From the NCBI RefSeq assembly GCF_000485595.1, contig NW_014577200.1:117889-156377 (forward strand): DNA of 38,489 nucleotides, read 5' to 3'. Of the stretch, positions 30,615-38,489 are shown in pieces (the first letter of the stretch is position 1; each line of letters opens with the position of its first letter). The stretch comes from Priapulus caudatus (Eukaryota; Priapulida; Priapulimorpha; Priapulimorphida; Priapulidae). The notes under the pieces are model-generated. The model was not told the DNA's origin. It searched no databases and was given only the letters and a program-made list of their open reading frames with translations. A program made the position numbers and the translations under genes.

Positions 30615-31594
30615 ATTACGTCGTCTTGTAGTTTAGCGACGGCGCAAACATGTTATACATATGCAAGCCAGTGTAACGTAGTTGCGTAGATAGGGGACAT
30701 ATAGAGAAGGTGACGTAGTCCGATTAGTAGGAAAGTGGCTAGCAGTTTTAATAATAAGGTAATAGAGTAGGGGGGGGGGGCATGCCAGCGAAAATGAGCA
30801 AAATGATCAAAACATGAACAAGAAAACTGAACAAAGGTGAACAAAAAACTAAACAAAAATGAACAAACGAAATGAGCAGAACAAAACAGGCAGAGCTCTA
30901 ATTTACATCTGTACAAAATAATATATGGGCAATAGGCGTAATAAACAGCAGTTTATACATATATATATAAACATATATATACTTTGTCTCATTAACTCCT
31001 GATATATATGAAGACCATATGAAAATGCGACGGAAGAACATGTGACATTATTGAGATTGAAGGGAGAACGTGGTCAAGAAGCATTTCATGAACATGATCC
31101 AGCTGTTTATAATAATGCTTGTAAATAACTTACTTTCCTCGGTAATGATGCAGCATTTGTTGTAATTATGTATAGTGGTAAAATATTGTTTTGCACTCAC
31201 TTCTAAATTTTGTTTTTTATTTTACATTTTGTCATTGTCTTGGGTATGTTTGCCTGAAGGGAGGGAGGTAAACTGGGAGATAGTTTAGTATAATGATAAA
31301 TTGTAGTATTATCGACATAAATACCAAATTTCTATATATATAGTTATAACACAATTTACACGTTGTTTGCTTTTCGTAAGGAGCGATACCCATGTCAATA
31401 CCTTATAATATTAATAACAAGGTCAAATTAATAATAATGATTAATAACCACCACACATGGTCGGTCACTCAAACACAAAAATGCCACAATTATTTAACAC
31501 TGGTAAATAAAGACTACACACAAGGCAGTATTTACAGATCTAACAACAAATCACAGATAGCAGCTCATGAAAGTGGGAACCAGAAATCTGTAAT
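30615..31594. other. Convergent intergenic region between HPSE and UBOX5 stops
   Basis: 980 bases holding both 3' UTRs. Plus-strand AATAAA occurs at about 30940 (TAATAAAC), and a minus-strand signal (TTTATT on the plus strand) at about 31217. An A-rich GAACAAAAAAC-type patch spans 30805-30890. A short frame at about 31017-31127 looks codon-like but matches nothing I know. Confidence 0.6.
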
Positions 31595-32395
31595 TCACAC
31601 ATGAACTCTTGTGAAATCCTTTGCAGTGAACGTTGCTTCACATCTATCACAGACTTTTGCGACGTGCTTATCCTTCAGTAGACACGAGCGGCAGAAACTG
31701 TGTCCGCACGGAGGTCTGTAGAACACGCCGCTCTGCTGTCGACACCTACTACACATTGTTACGTCGTCTTCTTCGCTCGTTTTCGTTCTCAGACGAAAAG
31801 ACGGTAGAGAATTGAGCGTTGCGCTCAAAACGGAATCTAGACTGGGACGGTCGTCGTCTCGCACCGTATTTTCCTTGGAAACACAGCTGTCGTGACTATC
31901 ACCCTGTTGAGGCGTCAGTCTATGGCCGGAGCCCGCTCTCGCTTCACTAGTCACAGGTGACGATTCGCTTTGCAGCAATCGTGCTGATGTGCTGCGACGT
32001 AGCACGGTCGGCGATGCATTGTATACGAACATCCCCGCGGAATCGTCCGTGCTCTGTCTCTTCCGACCCGCGCGTCTCTCTTCCGGGATTCCGACCCCGA
32101 CCGCGGAGGTAGGCGGAGCGTCCGGGCGACAATCGGCGAACGCTGCTCCGTGATGCGTCGCCCGGCCGCTTGTGCGTCCGACGCGCCGGCCCACATCCGG
32201 ACGTCGCAGCAGGAACGCGTCGATCCTCGCCTTTAGCGGTGTGTTGGGCAGCGACGCGGCAGCGCGGGAGAAACGCACGCCCGTGAACGGGTCACTTGGC
32301 GGACGCCCCCACCGCTCCTCCTCCGCGGCGTGCCGCTCCAGCGTGCGTCTGTCCACAGTGTGACCCGACGGGAGGAGCACCGGAAGGGACATCAC
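31595..32395 (-). CDS. UBOX5: UBOX5 coding exon 2
   Basis: Begins after TTCCGGTAG with VMSLPVLLPSGHTVD in phase 0 and ends at TGA 31597-31595. It carries most of the U-box and the C-terminal CSRC/CGHSFCRSC/CDRC finger. Confidence 0.93.
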   Translation of the reverse strand: MMSLPVLLPSGHTVDRRTLERHAAEEERWGRPPSDPFTGVRFSRAAASLPNTPLKARIDAFLLRRPDVGRRVGRTSGRATHHGAAFADCRPDAPPTSAVGVGIPEERRAGRKRQSTDDSAGMFVYNASPTVLRRSTSARLLQSESSPVTSEARAGSGHRLTPQQGDSHDSCVSKENTVRDDDRPSLDSVLSATLNSLPSFRLRTKTSEEDDVTMCSRCRQQSGVFYRPPCGHSFCRSCLLKDKHVAKVCDRCEATFTAKDFTRVHV

Positions 32396-33732
32396 CTACC
32401 GGAACGATGACGAGAGAGATTCAGGGGTAGAAATCAGGAGAAAAAAAGTGATGGTCCACAGGACCATCTAGTTTGAAATTTAGATGGTCCTCCTAAATTT
32501 CAAATTGTTCTCTAAAGGTAATGCGGCGTGCAAGAAATTTACCGTAAAATGGGACCAAAATGTTCAATCGTCCGTCGGACCATTGACTTTGAAAATCTTA
32601 TGGTCCTCCTGATTATTTGACGGCCCCGGACCATCGCTTATTTCGACCCAAGATTCGTCGCAGTTTACCGTGTTACGTGAAAACGCGTTCGCACGTCCAT
32701 TGCAAATTCAAAAAAAATTTGAACAACTAAAAATTCACATGAAACTAGAATTACATATTCATATTAATTTAACAAATTAATAACTTTTGTACAACATGCA
32801 AAAACAGTGTGAAACTGAACCAATAACTTCGCAGCAATGGATAAAATGCATCTCAAATGAATACTAGGATACTTTTATCACCACGTGTTACAACAGCTCG
32901 CACTTCTGTCAAATGCTTACAAGTTTGCACGGACTATTCACATCACCTCAAAGGTAATCGCATCCAGAAAATCCGGCGGTATTGCATCACAGTCCGGTTC
33001 GGGGCCACCCGCGACGTCACGCGGTGGGCAGGCGATTTCGGCGAGGGTGTTAGCGCCACCTGGTGAGCATGTGGTGGCAACGTGGCGCAATGTCAGGCTG
33101 CGGTGGAGGGTAGTGAGTTCGCGCACCAGTTGCATGGCCGTGCCCGCCGCCGGCTGGCCCCAGATCTCAACGCTGCCGAGTGCTGGCACGCACGCCGCTG
33201 CCGTCGACGTGATGCGCACCGCCACATGGCGCGCCCTGGCGAGCACGACCGGGTCGCGGTGCCGCATCGGCCGCGCGGTCCCGCCCACCGGCAGCGCCCG
33301 CCCGAACGCTCCCGCCGACCTCGTCTCGCGGAAGCGAGCATTTACGAAAACGTACGACGACGGCGGCGGGGACTCTGCGACACGCGACGACGCGCGCGCG
33401 ACGACGGCGAACGTCACTTGCCGCCAATCCGGCATCTCGCCGCCGTCGAGGCACGCCTCGAGGTCAGCGGGCGACCCCGGCGCGCCATGCGCCGCGAGGA
33501 TCTCAAGTCCCGTCGTCGTCTGCGCGCCAACGGTCGTCGTGACGACGACGTGGCTGACGTCAACGTTGAGTGGGAGCGTGACCGTGATCGTGACAGGCGG
33601 CCTCACGAAGCGTTCGGCGAGAAATCCTCGCGAGGGACGCCGCAGCAAGTTGTCCGGCTCGTAGCCGTCGCAGCTGACGGCAGCGCAGTGGATGCGCGCG
33701 CCAAGCACTGACGCGCAGAAGTTGATGCTCAT
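31595..33732 (-). CDS. UBOX5: UBOX5/RNF37-type E3 ubiquitin ligase, two coding exons
   Basis: A nuclear U-box ubiquitin ligase. Exon 1 is 33732-32947 (262 codons) and exon 2 is 32395-31595 (266 codons plus stop), 528 residues in all (human UBOX5 541). The N-terminus MSINFCASVLGARIHC and DGYEPDNLL match human MVINLCLPQFRPRIHC and DGYEVENLI. VEIWGQPA matches VEVWGQPA in the family-specific N-terminal domain. The U-box spans about 252-330: PPDFLDAITFEVM, LLPSGHTVDRRTLERH, WGRPPSDPFTGVRFS and LKARIDAFLLRR. A C-terminal zinc finger has CSRC, CGHSFCRSC and CDRC (about 476-514) and ends with RVHV as in human RVHF. The middle (about 340-470) is divergent and low-complexity. The ATG is fixed by homology. 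Confidence 0.94.
32396..32946 (-). other. UBOX5: UBOX5 intron flanked by a 9-bp direct repeat
   Basis: 551 bases. The exon 1/intron and intron/exon 2 boundaries share AGGTGATGT exactly, with the splice between AG and GT at each. The intron contains several GATGGTCC/GGACCATC hairpin motifs (32452-32640) and no open frame of note. Confidence 0.8.
32947..33732 (-). CDS. UBOX5: UBOX5 coding exon 1
   Basis: Encodes residues 1-262, from the conserved MSINFC start to DFLDAITFE at the opening of the U-box. The donor is GAG then GTGATG; read-through gives V-M-stop. GC content is much higher than in surrounding DNA, so long antisense frames (32885-33664, 33082-33711 on plus) appear but are spurious. 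Confidence 0.93.
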
Positions 33733-34215
33733 CGCAACTCACCGGTTACAGATGCTGCCTGCGACGCACCGGCTTCAACACCTACTTTACAAGCCTAAGA
33801 TTTGAATTATGTACCGAGGATTAGGATATGATTATGAAGGCGCAAACCTATGGCTATATTTTAGGTCACACGCTGACGCATATTGACATATAACATCCTG
33901 TGTCATACGCAAGGCATAATCATTTACGGCTAACAGTTGAATGAGATATCAACTCCCCAACAGTACTGCTAAGTCACAGTAAGTGCTAGTAAGCGGGTGG
34001 CATCAGCTTAGGAGCGTGGCTGGCGTCCCTAATAATAATAATAGAGGAGTATGACTCGCTCGAAACGCAAGAAATTCAACATTTCCATGCCGGCCTAGTT
34101 TACCTATGATCTATTACATGATACTGAATAAAAATAACATCAGAAGTAGCGTTGTACATCCCACTTGCCCTCATACTTTACCTTGTATCGATATCTCTTC
34201 TCATTATATAGTTAT
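33733..34215. other. UBOX5 upstream region, no gene recognised
   Basis: About 480 bases with no open frame of note. It should contain the UBOX5 5' UTR and promoter; I could not identify a core promoter motif. Confidence 0.5.
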
Positions 34216-34414
34216 GCTGAGAGGGTCTATGTCTCCCTGGGTACTGCCGGAACGTACCCTGGTAACTATCTAATATGCCGAGTATAAGTATAATATAATA
34301 TCTAATGAGTCTAGGGAGTCGCCTACGCCTACGCCTACTCCCTAACCTTAACCATATCAGATAGTTACCAGGGTACGTTCCGGCAGTACCCAGGGAGACA
34401 TAGACCTTATCTGC
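34216..34414. mobile_element. MITE with telomere-like core, copy 3 (family T9)
   Basis: 199 bp with ends GCTGAGAGGGTCTATGTCTC and GAGACATAGACCTTATCTGC, and CCTACGCCTACTCCCTAACC in the core. It has fewer CCCTAA units than the other copies. The flanking 9-mers TATAGTTAT and TGTACTTAT match at 7 of 9 positions, consistent with an old 9-bp target duplication. Confidence 0.85.
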
Positions 34415-34623
34415 TGTACTTATAGCTTTGCACGTCAGACATGGTTTTAGTCATTCTCCAAGTCAAAGTCGCAGGCATTCCTGACCGATGCAAGTAAACA
34501 ATAATGACAGCTTGCGGCGCTGTTGACGGCGTGAGACAGGGAATTATTTTATATAGCTGAATGTCACATGGTTAGGGAATCCCCTCCAATAGTGTAGAAA
34601 GCACTGATGCGCTAATAATTAAT

Positions 34624-34956
34624 GTGACTAGTGCCATGAATATTAAAATCAAACTGGAAGACAACACAACTCTAGAACCCCGCCATCAGGCATCAATCAT
34701 TGCAAAATTCACAACTCGAAACTTGAGAGACAAAATATATGAACATAGAAAACTTGCACCGACACTCGATAAAATTGGCTTCACCTCCACAGACAAAATA
34801 TTTATCAATGAGAGCCTAACAGAAACCAGAAGACGACTGTTCTCAAAGTGCCTGTCACTAAAAAAAGAACAAGTGCCGCAGGGCGACAGGGCTCATCTGG
34901 TGTCTGGTGTTCTGCTGATAAATTCATTTGTGCATAGCAAGACGTCTTATACATAA
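34624..34956 (+). pseudogene. LINE ORF1 C-terminal fragment
   Basis: A frame of about 110 codons. ASIIAKFTTRNLRDKIYEHRK followed by DKIFINESLTETRRRLF and KCLSLKK has the pattern typical of the C-terminal domain of ORF1 in CR1/L2-type and related LINEs (a nucleic-acid-binding domain with an I-x-KF-x-R start and an I-x-INE-x-LT motif). No ORF1 N-terminus, endonuclease or reverse transcriptase is adjacent, so it is a fragment. Confidence 0.65.
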
Positions 34957-35194
34957 GTCTTCTTTATTCTTGTTTGACTTTCGTAGCCAATTCGAACAAA
35001 TATATCAGCTACACTTTTGCACCCACCTAATCTCTATATGCATTGCAGACACATGTGCATTGTAGGTTGGCAGGCAACAATTATGATTAGAAGCGTGCCA
35101 GCCATGGGCTGCCCCGTGTTTTTGCCTACCCATACGAGCATTCACTGATTCAGCCTTCAAGGTGCTATAGACAGACTGCTTTAGAAAATAATAT

Positions 35195-36007
35195 GATTTA
35201 AGGAGCATAAACCTTGTTCAACAAACATTTGCCCTTGCAATTAAACTGTGCAACTGTAGCCTCACATTTACACAGGTATGGGCTCTAATAATAGCAAAAG
35301 CAGTTCAGTCCTTTGTTAACAGTCAACAAATCAATGTTTAACCCTCCTCTTGAGGGTCCAAAGGTTATACGACACTTACTCTTCGCATGTCAGCGAAAGT
35401 AACTTCATGGTCCTTTCAATAAAGCATAAAAATGCTAGGTCACCGCTGAAACAAAAAATTTTTCAATCGCTCTGTCAGACCATGTCCTCAGAAAATGTCT
35501 AAAATCTGCAGCCTGTGCCCATTGACCTTTGACCTCCACATTTTCGGCACGTGATGGTTTTTCCTACCATGATGCTATACAATCCGACTATCAGCGAGCC
35601 TAGGTGCGAGCCATTTAGATTTGTGCTGCAATTCTGCATTACCTCCTATACCTTAAGTTAAGGAGGCAATGTTCTTCCTTCTTTACACCTCTTGACCTTG
35701 CTGTCTTTGACCCCAGCTCAACATCCAAACTCGTTTCGATTACCCCCGCCCCCACGCCCGCGAATATCGTGACGTACGTCGAGACCGTTTAGATTTGTGC
35801 CCAACTGTTGACGACGCCACGACGCTCATGCGATTCTACAAGCTGCATCTGACTTAGACCGAATAATTCTGTCCCATATAACCTTTTTTATATTTTGGTG
35901 ATGGTTATTGGAACCAAATATAACCCCAATATAACCCTCACCAAAATATAAAAAGGTTATATGGGACAGAATTATTCGGTCTACATCCGACTATGTCAGA
36001 TGAGCTA
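35195..36007 (-). repeat. Dispersed repeat R1, minus-oriented copy, with an inserted MITE
   Basis: Reverse-oriented match to 21696-22408: AAACCTTGTTC at the low end, CTTGACCTTGCTGTCTTTGACC (positions 35693-35714) and GTGCCCAACTGTTGACG in the middle, TCAGATGAGCTA at the high end. It is interrupted by the 129-bp MITE at 35855-35983. Confidence 0.75.
35846..35992. mobile_element. 129-bp MITE with 9-bp target duplication
   Basis: The element 35855-35983 has inverted ends of about 45 bp starting TAGACCGAATAATTCTGTCC and ending in the reverse complement. A short core contains ATATAACCC repeats. The flanks CATCTGACT (35846-35854) and CATCCGACT (35984-35992) are a 9-bp duplication with one mismatch. 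The uninterrupted R1 copy near 21708-21717 shows the empty site. Confidence 0.9.
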
Positions 36008-36902
36008 AAAAGGCTACAGGTTCCTCTGGACAAGGCCCTTGGAGGCTCAAGTTTCAAGTTTCAAGAAGAGTAAAAGAGCGAAGCGGACCAGAAATGGCCA
36101 GATCCTGACCAGAAAAACTGAAGCATCTGAAATAATTCAAATTAATAACGATCAAGACCTTACAAAAATGCTATAGGATAGCCCCGCCAAAACGGCTCGG
36201 CATCTGAAGGTAAGTCTCTAAGATAACACTTACGACTAATGTTAATGTTATGAGAGGAGCGTTGACAGAAACACATCGCAGCTATTAGAAAACTCACGAT
36301 AACAGGAACTTCATAATTTGATGCCACAAGGCTGCTGATTGGATGAGAATCGATCACAAAATTCAAATTCATACACATTTATTGTACATGATAGTAATTT
36401 ATGCATCTTGATATTATGATGGCTAACCACATATAAATAATATTTGATGAAAAATGACACGGTCTTGAATTTATTCTGCACAACAAGACAAATTCTCTTA
36501 CTGTAACACGAGACGCGAGAGTCGTGGTCAGTGCAGAGTATTTAAAACAAGTGGAAAAATATCAAACGCCATTTGTAAATGTTTTGTTTTGTTTTACGAA
36601 CGGTAGATAATTAATGTTTGTGACGTGTTTTTCAAGAAAAACACACATTACTCATTAATATACAATCTAATATCACAATAATTGTAATTATTAATCTAAA
36701 TGTGTTATTTTCATCTTAACATTAAAGTTACGAGAGGGTCTGGGCTCTCGTAATGTTACTGTTAGGAGGAAATTTCCGAGGATTTTTCGTTCTCGTAACA
36801 TCAAGATGTTTCTGTCAACGGTTTACGAGTGGAAGTTAATATTAAGACTAATGTTAAGACTAATTTTGTTTCTGACAACGGCCCCCGATATTTATCTTGA
36901 TT
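36008..36902. other. Non-coding sequence with an inverted TGTTTCTGTCAACG pair
   Basis: CTTACGACTAATGTTAATGT and CGTTGACAGAAACACATC (36228-36276) are mirrored by GATGTTTCTGTCAACGG and GTTAATATTAAGACTAATG (36803-36855), suggesting a degraded TIR element of about 650 bp. No gene is seen. Confidence 0.45.
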
Positions 36903-37073
36903 ATGATTAATTATCCATGTGCACACTGTAACAATCCATGTAAAACTAACCAACAAGCCATCTTTTGCGACATCTGCTGTAAATGGTGTCACCTTAAATG
37001 CATATCTCTTAATCAGAAAGACCTCGAGACACTAGCATCATCTAGGGAGAGATGCACTGTAGCTGAGCAGTGA
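36903..37073 (+). pseudogene. Isolated PHD-finger fragment from a LINE ORF1
   Basis: A 56-codon frame from ATG 36903 to TGA 37071-37073. YPCAHCNNPC, IFCDICCKWCHLKC and the following LETLASS fit the C4HC3 PHD finger found at the start of many CR1/L2-like ORF1 proteins. The final WxCxxC part is lost. It lies about 700 bases upstream of a second PHD finger of a different element. Confidence 0.6.
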
Positions 37074-37323
37074 GGACGTGAAATTGTCTTTCTCGGCCAA
37101 TTCTACAATTTTTGACTAAATTCTCTACAACTCTTCACTTGAAGCCTGAATATACTACAGATGAACACACCAGGGATCTGCTGATCAACAAATACTGATA
37201 AATCTATGAACTTATATGCTGTTATCCTACAATTGAATTGAACTTCCTGCCAACAAGTTCCAAAACGTCAGCCATTTTGGAAAGTCTACTTCCAGCCGCC
37301 ATCTTAGTTGTTTACATCTGAAA
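37074..37323. other. Probable LINE 5' untranslated region
   Basis: AT-rich sequence between the PHD fragment and the ORF1 start. It could be the 5' UTR of the element that follows; no boundary can be fixed from one copy. Confidence 0.35.
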
Positions 37324-38043
37324 ATGTTGAACATCAGATCAGTTTTGATGTTTTTAGCTTTGGGGAGGCTCAAACCCCCAACTATTGATGATACACTAAC
37401 ATTCAGTCAGGACTCTTCTCACTCTACATTGCCAGCAGCGTATCAGGGCTTGAACTTTCTGGCTGTAACTTTGCGTGTGACTCAGTTTAAGCCGGGTTTA
37501 TTATTGTTTATTCTTCAAAAACGATCAAGTACGTCAAAGCATGTGGCCCTAGCTACATTGCTGTTGCTGCTGCTTCTCGCGGGCGATATCGCTGAAAACC
37601 CCGGACCACCTAAGCTTGCATCATGTTACCCATGTGGCTACTGCGAACGGAATGCATCCTGGTCCCATCGTGCCATATGCTGCGATAATTGTGATATATG
37701 GTATCACAACTCATGTCTTGAATACTGCTCATCCCGTTTAAGCGAATTGGAAAAGTCCGACATGTCCTGGATATGCTCGAAGTGTGATATGCCAAACGTG
37801 GCATCATTCACATTTCACAGCTTCATGCTTTCCTCTGAGAATCGTTTCTCGGTGTTAGACCAGGACACCTCCATAGCATCAATGGACTTCGCTTTTCACC
37901 CACAGTTTGTTAGTTCACCCTTTGATCTAAAGTCGGCTTCGAGGAGATTTTCATCTACCGCACCCAGTAACCATGAACCTACGAGCGAGAATGGACATCA
38001 ACGCAACGCCACGTCAACACTCTGCTACCAATTGCGAACCTGA
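37324..38043 (+). CDS. LINE ORF1 N-terminus with 2A-like peptide and PHD finger
   Basis: 239 codons opening a CR1/L2-like non-LTR retrotransposon. Residues 74-86 are a leucine-rich hydrophobic stretch running into AGDIAENPGP (D88-P95), a 2A-like ribosome-skipping motif expected to separate the chain between Gly94 and Pro95. A PHD finger follows (101-154): CYPCGYC, ICCDNCDIWYHNSCL and WICSKC. Then SFTFHSFMLSSENRFSVLD, typical of the region between PHD and endonuclease. The frame stops at TGA 38041-38043; endonuclease motifs continue in other frames. 2A motifs in APE-type LINEs are known from sea urchin and other invertebrates. The third consensus Glu is Ala here, so activity is uncertain. Confidence 0.75.
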   Translation: MLNIRSVLMFLALGRLKPPTIDDTLTFSQDSSHSTLPAAYQGLNFLAVTLRVTQFKPGLLLFILQKRSSTSKHVALATLLLLLLLAGDIAENPGPPKLASCYPCGYCERNASWSHRAICCDNCDIWYHNSCLEYCSSRLSELEKSDMSWICSKCDMPNVASFTFHSFMLSSENRFSVLDQDTSIASMDFAFHPQFVSSPFDLKSASRRFSSTAPSNHEPTSENGHQRNATSTLCYQLRT

Positions 38044-38489
38044 TCCTCAATTGTGAGGGGATCAAATGAGCAAAACGGCAAATTTTGTTGCTGCGGTGGA
38101 CGTATGTTCAACCTAAGCGTGATTTTGGGCTGCGAGTGAAACTCGATAGCGTCGATTCAATCTGCAGAAAATTCCCTACAGGATATACGGTCTCCGCAAG
38201 ACGCACCTCCATGGTGGAGGTGTGTTTATTGGCAATTACAAGCTTGCTACGCTGACATTGTGCGAAGGCTGAAGGATAGGCTCGATAGGACCGATGCCGG
38301 AAATCATACTGGTAAAGAGTTACCATGCAGAAGCAAAATCCCTGGTATGGTAGTTTTACGACCGACTGATGAAAGGACGCTGAGAAGCTAAAACAGCTGC
38401 GATCTTATCCTCCAAAACTTCTGCCTTGTTTGGCCCCGACAAACCATCCACCTGGGTGGCGATTTCACGTGCAGAGGCGCTCGAACTGG
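38044..38489 (+). pseudogene. Decayed LINE endonuclease domain, cut by the window edge
   Basis: Pieces of an APE endonuclease appear in order but in shifting frames: LILNCEGIK (38040-38072), ANFVAAVD, VILGCE (the catalytic-Glu region), FPTGYTVS (about 38172-38195), GGVFIGNYK (about 38215-38242) and HLGGDF (about 38449-38466). At least four frameshifts or stops separate them, so this copy cannot make the protein as it stands. The reverse transcriptase should lie beyond the window. Confidence 0.7.

Noticed and set aside
32885-33711. Long plus-strand frames opposite UBOX5 exon 1
   Set aside because: The minus strand encodes conserved UBOX5; the plus-strand frames are GC-driven shadows without family features.
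1-38489. CRISPR arrays, tRNA or rRNA genes, prokaryotic operons
   Set aside because: No regularly spaced repeats with unique spacers, no tRNA-like GGTTCGA-type arm in a plausible fold, no rRNA sequence; the window is eukaryotic.

Overview
This is a window of animal nuclear DNA, most likely from a marine or other non-vertebrate metazoan; I could not place it further. The evidence is split genes with GT-AG introns, a glass-type zinc-finger exon, a secreted heparanase, a U-box ubiquitin ligase, many small inverted-repeat elements, interstitial TTAGGG-type repeats and a LINE with a 2A-like peptide. A 390-base run of N (13848-14237) shows that this is a scaffold. Parts of it look like poorly corrected or misjoined sequence.

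Left third (1-14240): long CA/GT, CT/GA and AT microsatellites surround the last coding exon of glass (3976-4806, five C2H2 fingers, intact). The surrounding blocks then occur a second time, in another order and with many one-base insertions and deletions: 2536-3785 recurs at 7489-8651, 4891-7028 at 9340-11388, and the glass exon at 12007-12858 with a broken frame. Most joins fall in CA/GT runs. The simplest reading is a scaffolding or gap-filling artefact, not a true glass duplication.

Middle (14240-30614): a complete heparanase (HPSE) gene on the plus strand. I assembled it from 11 exons whose splice phases all agree. They encode 531 residues with a signal peptide, both catalytic glutamates (the first codon is split by intron 3) and the C-terminal cysteine pair. 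The region that is the excised linker in the human enzyme is replaced by an acidic, glycine-rich stretch made of two 48-bp tandem repeats. The introns are full of foldback and MITE-like elements. One family carries telomere-like CCCTAA repeats and has 9-bp target duplications.

Right (30615-38489): UBOX5 (RNF37-type E3 ligase) lies on the minus strand, tail to tail with HPSE, in two coding exons (528 residues). Its single coding intron is bounded by a perfect 9-bp direct repeat. Beyond it are LINE remnants: an ORF1 C-terminal piece (34624-34956), an isolated PHD finger (36903-37073) and the 5' part of a CR1/L2-like element (37324 to the window edge) with a 2A-like motif, a PHD finger and a decayed endonuclease.

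HPSE acts on heparan sulfate in lysosomes and the extracellular matrix, UBOX5 in nuclear ubiquitination, and glass in photoreceptor-type transcription. I see no functional link between them; this is an ordinary gene neighbourhood with a heavy load of mobile elements.
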